Part shown: piece after piece, positions 15,540-27,145 of the stretch
How the letters are laid out: each line of letters begins with the position of its first letter
Numbering within the stretch: the stretch's first letter is position 1
From: Topomyia yanbarensis
Lineage: Eukaryota; Arthropoda; Insecta; Diptera; Culicidae
Reading direction: 5' to 3'
NCBI RefSeq assembly: GCF_030247195.1
Contig: NC_080671.1
Span: forward strand, 297,882,917 to 297,946,916
Length of the DNA stretch: 64,000 nucleotides
Notes under the pieces: model-generated
The model's database searches: none
The model's input: only the letters and a program-made list of their open reading frames with translations
Told to the model about the DNA's origin: nothing
Made by a program: the position numbers and the translations under genes

Positions 15540-16140
15540 TTTTGAAGAATTACTATTGAAATGAATCAAATGAATCAATTGAATCAAATGAATCAAATGA
15601 ATCAACTGAATCAAATGAATCACATGAATTAAATGGATCAAATGAATAGAAAGAATGGATGGACAATAAAGTAAAAAATAAATGAAATGCAAAAAATAAA
15701 TGAAAAACAAACGAATCAAATAAACAAAATGAACTGAAGTGATAAAATGAATAAAAATAAGCAAATGAGCAGAATAAAATGCATTGATTAAAATGAAAAA
15801 TTAAACAATGGTAAAAGGTTATAAATTAATATAAAGAAATAAATTGAATCAAATAAATTACTTGGATGAAATGATTAAAACTGAAAAAGTAGTCAGATTA
15901 TTAAAATGAAGAATCTGAACAAAATGAATAAACTGGAAAAAATGAATAAAATGCATACAATGAAAACAATGAATAAAATAAGTTATATGAATGATATGAG
16001 TAAAATGCACAAAAAGAATAAACTGATCAGAGTGAATCCAAAGAATGAAACGAATAAAATAAGTAAAATGAACGCAGATGAGCAAAACGAATAAAAAGAT
16101 GCTGAATGAAATAATTAATTAAAATGAAATGGTCATATAT
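15540..16140. repeat. Degenerate ATGAA-rich tract
   Basis: Irregular runs of AATGAATCAAATGAAT-type words, decaying away from the clean 9-mer array. The same kind of tract is seen at 49900-50530 in the paralogue, which suggests the clean array grew by local expansion out of it. Confidence 0.75.
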
Positions 16141-16295
16141 TAGAAGCTAAAAACATTTTTGAATAAAGAAAATAAATAAACCAGATTGTACGAATTTGAG
16201 AACCATTGCATCAGAAAGTTTTGAAATGTTTTTGAAAATCCCATCTTCTGAGAAAAGGCTAATAAATATGCAATGGACTTTCTAGGGCTTCCATC

Positions 16296-16868
16296 TTTTT
16301 TTTTGGTTTTATTCTTTTTGTTTTCATGCTTCTTTACTTGACGGCGTCGTTTTTAGATTATCTGGTGTTTCTACTTTATTGTTGGACTTTAATTAGTTAT
16401 CAGGAACCTGGAACGTTCAATTTGCTTTGGAATTCGAAGTTTACTTTTTGGTCACATATTCCCGAAAAAAAAAATTATGTGCAGAATAGAATTTACTGGT
16501 CCAGTATTTTAACGCTCAACTGAATATAGTAAAGTGAGATAAGGTCACATGTGCTTTCAAGCCCCTTGAACAGAGAACGACAGGGAGAATACGATTCGTG
16601 AATGAGACAGGTAGATATTTCAAAGTTTTTATTTGCATTGAAGTAAATAGTGTGAAATGTCTAGGCTATGTCGATAGCATGAAAGCCGTGCATTCAGTTG
16701 ATTGCAATGGAGTCTCTTTCCATTCATCCTCATAGCTTTCATATCGTTTCGTTTGGAATTCTCGTGTAGGAAATATGGATAAATAAGTCCTATACAGACC
16801 AATACTGTGAAAAAGAAATGGTTCAAACTACTCAGTATATTCAGATATGGACGATGATAAGCTAGAAG
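16296..16868 (+). repeat. Interspersed repeat C, copy 1
   Basis: About 570 bp beginning TTTTTGTTTTCATGCTTCTT that matches 63119-63650 in the same orientation with small differences. The minus strand holds an open frame with HFFFTVLVCIGL, partly kept in the other copy. I do not recognise it as a protein. The two copies are preceded by different elements. Confidence 0.8.
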
Positions 16869-16989
16869 ACACATTGTAGTTGCATCCCCCATCGAGAGTG
16901 AGTACTTTGGGAGACTTCTTTTCCTGGATCTAATTTGTGGATATTTTTGGTCTTTGATCCGTTATTTTTCATGAAAGTTCGTATCAATA

Positions 16990-17487
16990 CAACGAATGTG
17001 CAGCTGATACAACTCATGGTTCATTCGCCTGCGCCACATTCCGTCTTCCATCTGCACGCCACCATAGATGGTATGCAACACCTTTCGTTCAAAACTCCAA
17101 GGGCGCGTTGGTCCTCCACGAGCATAGTCCAGGTCTCGTGGCCGTAGAGGACCACCGATCTAATCAGCGTCTTGTAGATAATCAACTTCGTGCGGCGGCG
17201 AATTTTGTTCGACCGGAGCGTCCTCCGGAGTCCAAAGTAGGCACGATTTCCCGCCAAGATCCGTTTCTGAATTTCTCTGCTGTTATCATTGTCGTCGGTT
17301 ACCAGTGAGCCCAAATACATGAATTCGTCGGCCATCTCGATTTCGTCACCGTCAATCCGAACTCGGCTGGGAGGTTCACATTGTCGTCTCTAGAACCTCT
17401 TCTTCTCATGTATTTTGTCTTCGAAACGTTTATGGCAAGTCCAATCCTGCTGGCTTCAGCTTTCAGTCTTTGAGCATATGTTTCATT
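16990..17487 (-). pseudogene. Non-LTR retrotransposon reverse-transcriptase C-terminus (RTE-like)
   Basis: Read on the minus strand: YAQRLKAEASRIGLAINVSK, TKYMR, then after a frameshift near 17335 ADEFMYLGSLVTDDND, REIQKRILAGNRAYFGLRRT, KLIIYKTLIRSVVLYG, ETWTM. A second shift near 17095 is needed to continue IYGGVQMEDG and NHEL. These are the post-catalytic thumb motifs (YLGS, the EIxxRI helix, LYGxExWT) of RTE/CR1-like elements in insects. The catalytic YADD box is not present. Truncated at both ends and inactive. Confidence 0.85.
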
Positions 17488-17800
17488 CAAAATTCAATAG
17501 AGACACGAATAGTTTAAATATCGCACGTAGAATGTCTCTTTTGAAAATTTTCATGGTCAAACTTTCATATTACCCAGTTAAGCCAAATATTTTTCTGATA
17601 TAGCCATGAATTTCCTTAATTATAGTGCAGATACAGGCTTTGAATACAATTGAATTAAAGTTGAGTTGATGTAGCAGCAGACCAAAAATAGTTTTGTTTT
17701 CTCAAACCTTCGCAATTACAATTAATAAATATTTTGGATTGGCAGAAGATCTTATCACACAACTTAGAAATGGATACAGAAATAGCTAGATAGATGCGAT

Positions 17801-17867
17801 AGAAGAGAGACAGAGAGAGAAAGAGAGAGAGAGAGAGATACATAGAGAGAGATGGAGGGGGGGGGGC
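17801..17867. repeat. (GA)n microsatellite with a G run
   Basis: Irregular GAGA repeats followed by GATGGAGGGG and more Gs. Simple sequence, no further signal. Confidence 0.95.
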
Positions 17868-17909
17868 GTGTGAGGAATGCAAATGATGGTTAATGCAGTG
17901 ACATTATTT

Positions 17910-18155
17910 TTATAGGTATATTATTATGATATATTGATTTCTTACATTCTTATCATAAATAATGTAAGTATTAATTTTTGCGCCATAACCAGTATAACCT
18001 AAATCTTGCAAAAGAGCTAAATTTTCGCTAGATTTTTGGGCTTCAAACATACAGTTGCTTTCGGTAACGCCACGAGTATAATTATATGAGAAATCTTTTA
18101 TCTCACTACTAGGTGAATTACTTGTTGATCTGTGTATTGATATACTATCCAACAT
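17910..18155 (-). CDS. Small open frame of unknown meaning
   Basis: An 81-codon frame starting with ATG on the minus strand, with mixed composition (EIKDFSYNYTRGVTESNC, LALLQDLGYTGYGAK). It lies outside repeats that I could define. I recognise no family. Frames of this length are expected by chance in 64 kb, so confidence is low. The sequence before the ATG is GAGGTAA, which may be coincidence. Confidence 0.18.
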   Translation of the reverse strand: MLDSISIHRSTSNSPSSEIKDFSYNYTRGVTESNCMFEAQKSSENLALLQDLGYTGYGAKINTYIIYDKNVRNQYIIIIYL

Positions 18156-18419
18156 TTACCTCATGATTAAACGCAATGCCTAATTTAAGGGATAAATACT
18201 AGAACTCACTGTTTCTTTATCAACACATTATTTTGTCTTTGAAGTGAACTTATATATTGATTTTTGAGAAATAGTTAATTTATTATAAAGGTAATTCACA
18301 AAATGTTCTCAACATCGAATTCCTTGAATCACGTAGATGTGTTTTCATACCCCGATATTCAAAATCGGTTTAGTTTTGCCCCTAAAACACCAATAAAGCA
18401 ATACTCTGTATGAAACAAT

Positions 18420-18903
18420 CTCGTTTTTAGTTAGTGGAAATTGGTAAGCGAGGACTAAAAATTCAAAATGTTCAATATCTCCGCCAGTCGTGCACGGATT
18501 TTGACAATCTATAGCTTGTTAGAAAGATATTTTTACATGCTTTCTATTTATTTTGCTGTTTGTGGCACAATATTTGCATTGTTGAAAGTTCTTTGCAAAA
18601 AACCTGCTGTGTTTTGACAAAATCGCCCATATTTCAGAAAGTAAGCAACATATCGAAAATCAAAAATAATAGTGTCAAATGGCAACGTTAGGCCTTTCAT
18701 TTGAAACTGGTTTCATTAAGATCTGTGTAGCCATTGCTGAGATAATTACATGACATTTTGTGCATACATACATACACACACATACAGACATTGTCTCAAT
18801 TTGTCGAACTGATTCGATTGGTATATGAGACTCGGCCCTGCGGGCCTCGGAAAAAGTTTTCAAAATTTGAGAGAATCCTATACATTTCTTTTGTAAGAAA
18901 TGT
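18420..18903 (-). mobile_element. Leader/tail repeat, ACATTTCTT leader subtype, partial
   Basis: Read on the minus strand: leader hairpin at 18882-18903 (ACATTTCTT paired with AAGAAATGT), the GGCCCGCAGGGCC hairpin, the GATTCAGTTCGACAAATTG stretch, a short TGTATG tract, then the body. The body resembles the A element at about 28240-28740 but is much diverged. No tail is found, so the copy is truncated. Confidence 0.7.
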
Positions 18904-19075
18904 AAAAATATATAAACCTCGAGACGCTGAAGAAAGCTATTGTCCGTAAGTGGGCCAAAATACCGACAACTCACATTCGGGCAGCTTGCGATTCATTTTG
19001 TGATTGTCTCAAGACCATAGTCAAGTTAAAGGTGCTTATATCGAGCAAAAGTGAATTGATTCTGAATTTTTGGTC

Positions 19076-20488
19076 GATTCACACATTCTGCACTTTAAAG
19101 CATAAGCATAAGCATAAGAGATCGCCCGTAGTTGATACTCCGTTATTAACCAGAACCAAAATAGGTTTCAAAATGTTCATTGGAACAACTTGCTTGGGAA
19201 TAACATGATGAGCCACATTGTACAATCTATATTGATCCCTGCATACTGATCAATACCGACGCCGGCCACGTCCGAATGCAGACCTTCTGGGAAAGGAAGG
19301 AATGTTAGTCTGATACATGTTGCTACAAGAGACCGAAGAATCCTCTGCATCTCCACATGTATCATGTAATAATTGCTTTATCATGTAATAATTGCTCTGG
19401 GCAGCCGGCTGCCGAGAATTTGGGAAATTCATCATTTGTTGTATTAATACGATTAGCAAAATAAGCAACTTGAACTCCGAATAGCCGGCAATAGGGAGCA
19501 CTGCTTAGCTTATATTTTTTTAATAATATTCAATCACGCGACGAATTTTTTCGTGGTTTATATCGTGTCGGCACTGATTTAACCCAGCGATCGTTTGAAT
19601 AAAATGCGGAATCTTACACAGAAGGTATTTGCCTGCTTCTTTATTTTTTTTTCTTGTGTCGAGTACTATTCTTGTAGATAGTTGGAATTGCACATGTATA
19701 ATGATTTCGTAGTAAGATGGGCTTTTATTAATATTAAACTTTATTAAGAAGTGTGAAAACAGGAATGCAAACTGAGTTTTTTCCGTTGTTGCGTTGCGTT
19801 GTGAAGAGGATTTTGGCGAATGCACAGTGACTTTATCACATTTGACTACTGATTATCTAGTAAGAGTTGCTTAGGAAGTGGTAAGTAGAAATTCATACCA
19901 ATCTGACCTATATTAAGACCTCAACAGCACGATAGCCATCATCGCCTGCCGTCCCTATCTCCATCGTTCACGGGTTGCTCCACCTACTTAAAGGAAGGAT
20001 GACGATTCATCAAACTCTTCCATAGGGGTCGCGGAGTTGTTGGTTTGGAAGAGAATAGGGTCTAGGATTCGCTCCAAACAAGCGATGCGACCTGTAAAGC
20101 ATAGTTTATTATGTAGTAGTTTAGTTAGTTTTCAAGAACACGATCGCTCGAAAACGAAGATTTTATTTAGTTTTTAATTATTTTTAAACTCTGGGTAGTC
20201 GGCTACCGAGAGTATCCAATGTTTTCTAAACAAAAGCAATTTCAACTCCACACAGCCGACCGTGGGAGTATTGGTTAGAAAAGCTAATCTTATCTGCATA
20301 ATGGGCCGTATCACTATTTATTGCGACATTATTCAGACAAATTTCACTATTCCTTCTCTACGATATATTTTTGGATTGCAAACTACCGAGTGATAACACG
20401 TTATACAGACAAAGAGTTATGATAGCTCGATATGTTATGAATCAACGAAAGTATTTCCTATTTGATTAACACATTCTGTACTTTAAAG
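19076..20488. mobile_element. Insertion flanked by 25-bp direct repeats
   Basis: GATTCACACATTCTGCACTT at 19076 (running to TAAAG at 19100) recurs at 20464-20488 with two differences, enclosing about 1.36 kb. The insert begins with three CATAAG units. Inside are two related blocks (about 19388-19510 and 20185-20290), each with a near-perfect palindrome: GGCAGCCGGCTGCC and GGTAGTCGGCTACC. I recall GCATAAGCATAAG followed by AGATCGCCCGTAG as common in Aedes DNA, but cannot verify it. The class is unknown; the direct repeats could be a long TSD. Confidence 0.55.
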
Positions 20489-20831
20489 TAAAGTAAAATA
20501 ATTTTTCAAACCGCAATTATGGCCTTTTTAATTGGTTACATTTCGAGTGCTGGACCCTATTCAGTTGTTTTTTGAAAAATGACTGGTAGCGTAAATGATA
20601 TTAAGTAGGACTATAGAGAAACTGGACTATTTGAAGAATATGCGACACGATAGAATAAAATGGAGTAATGCGCCAAAACATCATATACTGTAAAATTTAA
20701 TATATTGTGATCAATCTCCCATGGTTACACATAGCTAGAAATATTTCTAGAACACCAAATTTTCCGAAACAAAATTACTTCTTTTTCTGATATATTATGT
20801 CGTCTTGAGTGTGCTGAATATGCTTGCTTAT

Positions 20832-21369
20832 GGACGAATTTCGCGCCAAATCGTATTCAGAGTTGGCAGCACCCTCTCAGATTCTAATGAAACTTTCTGT
20901 ACATGAAGACTTTGTCATAAAAAGCCACTTTGCATATTTTGCTTTTCCAAAAATGATCTAGACTGTCTTTTGAAAAGGGCCAAACTTTTTTTTACCAATT
21001 TTTTTTCAAATGGCTATAGTCTAAAAATGGCAAATCCTACAAAAAAATGTTGTAGGAGTGGTTTTCACAAAATTCGTCAAATTTTCGAATAAAAATATTG
21101 AAAAAATTCTTCATTGACTCCTACACTGAAAAAATCGATTTTAAAAATTTAAAGTGGATTTACAAAAAAACCCATTTTTGATTTGGATGAAATTTTGTTT
21201 CAAGATAGATAACTATATTCCCTACCTACCGTCAAAAATTCAAGTTGGGCACTTTTAAGGAAAAAAAGTTATTTGAAAAAAACTTTTCCTTGTCCAAACT
21301 GATTATTTTTCTTCAGTGTATTTTTATCGAAAAATAAACCAATGAAACCCATAATCATCTCAGAATCCA
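20832..21369 (+). repeat. Fold-back element, left arm
   Basis: Uninterrupted arm of about 538 bp. It serves as the empty-site reference for the two insertions in the right arm. It contains GAGTTGGCAGCACCCTCTCA near its outer end and many A/T tracts. Confidence 0.85.
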
Positions 21370-22975
21370 ATAAAACTCAGTTTGTGAGAAGATATTGCCT
21401 AATTTAGCAATTGAGCATATTATTATTAAGGGGTTAACTACTTTTTCATTTTTCATGAAATCGAATTTTTTTTATTACTTTATCTGAGAGTACAACTCCT
21501 TGAGAGTCCTTGAGTCTTCCCAATTTTTTTAAAGATCTGAGAAATAGATCGAAAGTTACAGCGCTTCCAAGCGCGCTTCGTCTACCAAGAGCAGTGGTAA
21601 TTTGAAATTTTCAACTCGAAATGTCGTTTTACTAAAAATGTTTTTTCCGTGATCACGATTGCCGAAAAACTACTCACTCAATTTTCTTAATTTTTTTTCA
21701 ATTGATCATAATTGATTTTTCTCGTACTTTAACGATTCCTTTTATATTCAAAAAATTTGGTTTCATGGATAAGATTTTTTTAATACAAATTATTATTTAT
21801 TCAACTAATCGTTAAGGTACGAGGAATAGGATAGGATTTTAGATGATCTATGGGTCTCCGTGATCACCGCAAATCTCTTAAATAATAAAGGGTTTCGGGG
21901 AGAAAGCCATAACTCCGCCAATTATCAATTTATTTTTATAAAATTATGCTTGTTTATTTTATTGAAAAATGTGCTACCAAAATATTATAAGTTTGATGTA
22001 ATGAAATCATTGCTTTATTCCTTTACGTAAATTCAAACTTACCTGACATTTTTATCTCTAAAAGGTATGTAACCCCTTAATCAAGAATCGCATCGAAAAG
22101 AGTTTATGTCGTTAAACAAATATTCCATTATTACTTTTTTATTTTCCTGTTTAGTGCTGAGGAAGAATCAGAGAGAGAAATAATTACCTCAACATTAAGT
22201 ATTGAATTTTACATAATTATTTATTTATTTATTTATTTTTATGCATTACATTTGCCTTAAAACTATCATGCATGCTATTTTGTATTATTTCTATACAAGG
22301 AAAATATTTTTGGTTCATCTTCTGAATTAGAATACCTTTTCGTCTCTGCTTTGCCCTCAGGAATAGGCACAAAACTATGGAATTTTTGAGTTCCAGATAT
22401 TGCTTTGGCGTTTTTATGCATCTCTTAGAGTTATTCTGACATTTTGTTGTACTGTTCACTGAATATGTAGCCGAAAATTAATTTTGTGATATTTTTATCA
22501 GCTTGTTCGACTGCCAGGTATATAACTTTCGGGGACTTGTTATGGTATTTCCATAGTTGCGAGCAAGACTGGCTCTTTTTGCTATTCGCTTGAGAGTGCC
22601 ACCAATAGCATCACACCTTTTCACCTTTTCCATGGGATGCTGCAACAAAATGCCATTCTGCGCTTAATTCATACTTTGACTGGAATCTGCACAAGCTTGC
22701 AAAGTTTTTCTTATTTTTGTATTGTGCTGCTGCACCATCAGACATAAAATACATTTTGTAAAAGGTTGTCAATTGTTTCATAAAATTTATCAGTTTTTAT
22801 AGGAACAAATGAACTGCAGTCTTCAAGTCTTCCGGTCTTCATGTCTTTCAGTCTTAGTCTTCCAGTCTTTCAGTCTTCCAATCTTCCAGTCTTCATTCAG
22901 ATTTGTTATGAATATATACCAAATTCGTTACTGATACTTTTTGAATGTATCAGGCAACTGGCAGCTGGGAAAATG
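21370..22975. other. Loop of the fold-back element
   Basis: No gene recognised. It holds an ATTT tetranucleotide run near 22216 and a degenerate tandem array of GTCTTCCA-type words at 22815-22900. Confidence 0.6.
22815..22900. repeat. Degenerate (CAGTCTTC)n tandem
   Basis: Roughly ten imperfect units of 7-10 bp such as CAGTCTTC, AGTCTTCC and GTCTTTCA. Short, diverged and outside the arms. Confidence 0.8.
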
Positions 22976-23076
22976 GATTCTGAGATGATTATGACTTCCA
23001 TTGGTGTAGTTTTCGATAAAAATACACTGAAAAAAAATCAGTTTTGACAAGGAAAAGTTTTTTCCAATGACTTTTT

Positions 23077-24695
23077 GCCTTTCTCATATAGAAAGGTTAT
23101 GCAATCACTCTGAAAAACGTCAACCTAATCCCGGCCCGGAGGGCCGAGTGTCATACCCCATTCGACTCAGTTCGTCGAGATAGGAAAAAGTCTGTATGTG
23201 TGTGTGTGTATGTGTGTATGTATGTGTGTGTATGTGTGTGTATGTGTGTATGTGTGTGTGTGTATGTATGTGCGTATGTGTCAAATAATGTCACTAATTT
23301 TTCTCAGAGATGGCTGGACCGATTTGCCCAAACTTAGTCTCAAATGAAAGGTGCAACCTTCCCATCGGCTGCTATTGAATTTTGGATCGATTGGAATTCT
23401 GGTTCCGGAATTACGGGTTTCAGAGTGCGGCCACACAGAAATTTCGCATAAAAACTATAGGAAAAATTAAAAATAGAATTTTTATTTTTGATGCTAAATG
23501 TATTCAAGGTGCATAAAACGTCGAGATTTGATGCAAACACGAAAAAAATTTGACGAAGATTCACTTTTTTGAATTTTGCACATTTTTGCCTTTCTCATAT
23601 AGAAAGGTTATGCAATCACTCTGAAAAACGTCAACCTAATCCCGGCCCGGAGGGCCGAGTGTCATATCCCATTCGACTCAGTTCGTCGAGATCGGAAAAA
23701 GTCTATATGTGTGTGTATGTGTGTATGTATGTGTGTGTATGTGTGTGTATGTGTGTGTATGTGTGTGTATGTGTGTGTGTGTGTATGTATGTGCGTATGT
23801 GTCAAATAATGTCACTAATTTTTCTCAGAGATGGCTGGACCGATTTGCCCAAACTTAGTCTCAAATGAAAGGTGCAACCTTCCCATCGGCTGCTATTGAA
23901 TTTTGGATCGATCGGAATTCTGGTTCCGGAATTACGGGTTTCAGAGTGCGGCCACACAGAAATTTCGCATAAAAACTATAGGAAAAATTAAAAATAGAAT
24001 TTTTATTTTTGATCCTAAATGTATTCAAGGTGCATAAAACGTCGAGATTTGATGCAAACACGAAAAAAATTTGACGAAGATTCACTTTTTTGAATTTTGC
24101 ACATTTTTGCCTTTCTCATATAGAAAGGTTATGCAATCACTCTGAAAAACGTCAACCTAATCTCGGCCAAATTTTTTTTTCGACTCGCATAAGGTTTCTG
24201 GATTTTAACAGGGGCGTAGTTGATGGTTTACGGAGAGGGGTTACACCCCCCCCTCTACTGTTCACTCCCCTCCTTTAAAAATCTCCTTAAATCACCCCTC
24301 AGACCACCACCTCATACCCCTCCCTTTCAACCCCATCATCTTTAAACCAGCACTATATTACAAAGCATACCAATTTAAGCTGGGGAGTCGTTCATTCATG
24401 GGACTTTCGCCCTCCTCACATACCCATCCCCGCATGACAAAATGAGTTAGCAAGCAGATAACATTGATCTAATGCTGATTAGGCTAATGGAGTATGATAT
24501 TTTTTTGTTTCAAGTGTTTCACCGTCGACACGTAGCTCATCAAGTTCGTGGCTGGCATGCCATTGTGTATAAGTGCAAAGTGTACTAAGAATGTAATGGA
24601 CATTTCCACAATTATGTTGAACATAAAAAGCCTCCGTGCCATAGGTTAGAGAAATGAGAAAGGCACAATTGCACCGCTAGGTGGATTAAAACAGG
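23077..24695 (+). mobile_element. Leader/tail repeat element, three tandem leaders
   Basis: Two near-identical head-to-tail units (23077-23587, 23588-24118) each begin with GCCTTTCTCATATAGAAAGG and carry the GGCCCGGAGGGCC hairpin, a TG-rich microsatellite and the AGATGGCTGGACCGATTTG body motif. A third leader starts at 24119 and switches quickly into a C-rich block and the tail, ending GGTGGATTAAAACAGG. Comparison with the intact left arm of the fold-back element shows it sits in a T tract. No protein is encoded. Being bounded by known empty sequence, this copy gives the best definition of the family ends. Confidence 0.88.
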
Positions 24696-26228
24696 TTTTT
24701 TTCCTTGAAAGTGCCCAACTTGAATTTTTGACGGTAAGTAGAGAACATAATTACCTATCTTGCAACATAATTTCATCCAAATCAAAAATGGTTTTTTTGT
24801 AAGTCGACTTTAAATTTTTAAAATCGATTTTTTTTCAGTGTAGGAGTCAATGATTTTTTTTTCAATATTTTTATTCAAAAATTTGACTAATTTTGTGTAA
24901 ATCACTCCTACAACATTTTTTTTGTAAGATTGGTCATTTTTAGACTATAGCCATTTGAACAAAAAAAACGCTTTTAATCCACCTAACAGTGTGATGAGAC
25001 ATTTCTTATAACTCTTATCACTCTCTTCGGATATTATATCGTTTGAGAACATTTAGAACTTGATGCTTCGCGATGTTTTTGATAACTGATACTACATGGG
25101 ATAGTGGCAGGACTCAGAGAATCGCTCAAATCAGCATAGGACAACATCAGTGCTAGGAATCTCAAACCAAATCAATGGGAAAGCGAAAAAATGGCCCATA
25201 AAATAGACATACAAACGAATTATTGCTAATGCTCTGTTAATAAAATATCTAAACTCCTCAATCAATGCATTGTGGTGGGAAAACTGAATTTTCCTAAAGG
25301 GGTTATGTATATTGTACTGAGCCTAATCGAATTTTTCTTTGAATAGATTTGAAGTTTATACTTTACTCAAATTTCTAACGCGACTGAGAACTAAGAAATC
25401 AACGCTTTTTTTTTTGAAAAAAGCGATACTAGCAGTGATACCATTCAAAGAAAATCAACAGTGAATATTTCCAGACTTGGTTTTATTTCCTATTTAAGAA
25501 CTATTGTGTTTTTACATCCTAGATTGCATGATTCAATGATCGAAACCCAAAACTTCATGAAGTATTTGAAATTATTAATTTAAAATTTGTGTTTGCTATT
25601 GAAATTGACAAAATGATAGTATCGCCCCTTTGGCGATTGTTTTCTTTTTCGGTCCCACCTATCAGCATTGAAGTACCGCCCTTACATTTTTTTTACAATA
25701 CCAATTTTACAATTGGTGGGGGTTTGGTGAAAATCGATCTTACTGTCCAAACGGCATAATTCCGAAACCGTAATTTTTGAAGTCTTAAAATTATGCAGAA
25801 TTAATTTTTCAGAAAATAGTAACAGAGTTCGTGTCTTTAGCGAATTTGTTGAGACTTTATTATAGTCATGAATATTAACCTGTGAAAATTCACCATAAAT
25901 AATTTTTGGATGGTATACCGTCAAAACTATTTTATCAAATGATACGCTGTTTAACGTTTGTAAAACTCATCGAAGATACTAAACCTCCGAAATTGGCGGT
26001 TTCAAAATGATGTTATCTTGACCTTAAATTACTGTTTTTGAACATTTGACCTATACATATAATTGGTCATACAACAAAAATCAAATGTAATTAAAATCGA
26101 TCAGGACCTGCTAGAGTCGAATGGAAATCGTCATTTTTCATAAATTTCTCTCTACATTCGGAAAGTGTTATCCTCGTTATTAATCATATTACGTTTTCGT
26201 CTCAACTCGACGCATTCCCAAAATAAAA

Positions 26229-26602
26229 ACCTGTTTTAATCCACCTAGTGGTGCAATTGTGCTTTTCTCATTTGTCCAGACTACGATTCCATGGCTGGTT
26301 ATGTTCAATACAATGGTGGAAATGAATATTACATGTTCAGTACGATTTGCACATACATACAATGGATCGACAGCCACGATCTTGAGATACTATGTGATAC
26401 TGAAACATCGCTTAAAACTAGCGGCGGATCATGGAGAAAGATCCGGGAGGTCCAGGTCCTGCCGAAAATTTTCAACTTGTTAAGAAATTTTAAACTAGTT
26501 TTAATTTTAAAGTAGCAACCCCTCACTGCATACTCCCTCCGGGCCGGTATGATTGACGATTTTTAGAGTGATTGCATAACCTTTTTCTATATGAGAAAGG
26601 CA
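26229..26602 (-). mobile_element. Short leader/tail element, leader and tail only
   Basis: About 374 bp. On the minus strand it starts GCCTTTCTCATATAGAAAAA then GGTTATGC and ends with the tail GGTGGATTAAAACAGG. The body is reduced to a short AT-rich link and the tail-side module. It lies in the stretch missing from the relative at 54392-57231, which fits a later insertion there. Confidence 0.75.
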
Positions 26603-26839
26603 AAAATGTACCAAAGTCCAAAAAAGTCAATTTTTGTCAAACATTATTTTTTCGAGTTTACATCAAATCTCAATGTTTCATGCATTATAAAGTCATTTGG
26701 CATCAAAAATACAAATTTGATTTTGAAAATTTTTCATTTTATTTGTGAAAATCGATCCTGCCATCTCTGATTAACAGAGGTCACATTTTTTTCCACATAC
26801 ACACATACACACACATACATACACAAACAGACATTTTCC

Positions 26840-27145
26840 TTTTTTTTTTTTTTTTTTTTTTTTCGGTTCCGACAGCATGAAGTAACAAGTTACTTTGCGC
26901 TTGTTCGGACATGCCGTAGACTCAGGTGATTCGCATTTCTAATGCCAAAAGACCTTGACCACTACGGTAGCAGACAAAAGGTTAAGTCGCCGGTGAGCTC
27001 TAAGCTTGCATATATGATCCTTCCACGCTTTTCTAAACTTTCTCCTTTCAACACCTTGCTCTCCCTTGAGTACTATGGCTCTAAATATTGAAAAATATAC
27101 TTCACCTTCCAGTCCCTTGCTAATTAAATGCCGAAAAAACTGTTG
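26840..27145 (-). mobile_element. Poly(A) retroposon with 11-bp target-site duplication
   Basis: 306 bp ending in about 24 As when read on the minus strand. It is flanked by AGACATTTTCC at 26829-26839 and 27146-27156. The relative at about 56022-56040 has this sequence once with no insert, which is an empty site. The minus strand keeps an open frame with GEQGVERRKFRKAWKDHI that I do not recognise. No A/B box is seen, so it is more likely a 5'-truncated LINE tail or a processed cDNA than a tRNA-type SINE. Confidence 0.88.

Larger units (their letters stand above)
14030..16295 (+). mobile_element. Minisatellite-bearing element, copy 1
   Basis: Starts CCGATTTAATCCACCTAGCA then GTGAGATGAGACATTTC, a relative of the leader/tail family tail, and ends at CTAGGGCTTCCATC. 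The paralogue at 49534-50695 shares both ends and long internal stretches such as GCACGAATAAAATCTCGAAT. Most of the interior is an ATGAA-rich low-complexity sequence with a clean 9-bp array (14885-15327) that the paralogue lacks. No protein recognised. Confidence 0.7.

Noticed and set aside
23569..23868. Proteins from leader/tail repeats (for example frames starting near 23569, 50701 and 53316)
   Set aside because: The frames run through leader hairpins and microsatellites and break at different points in each copy; several copies have none.
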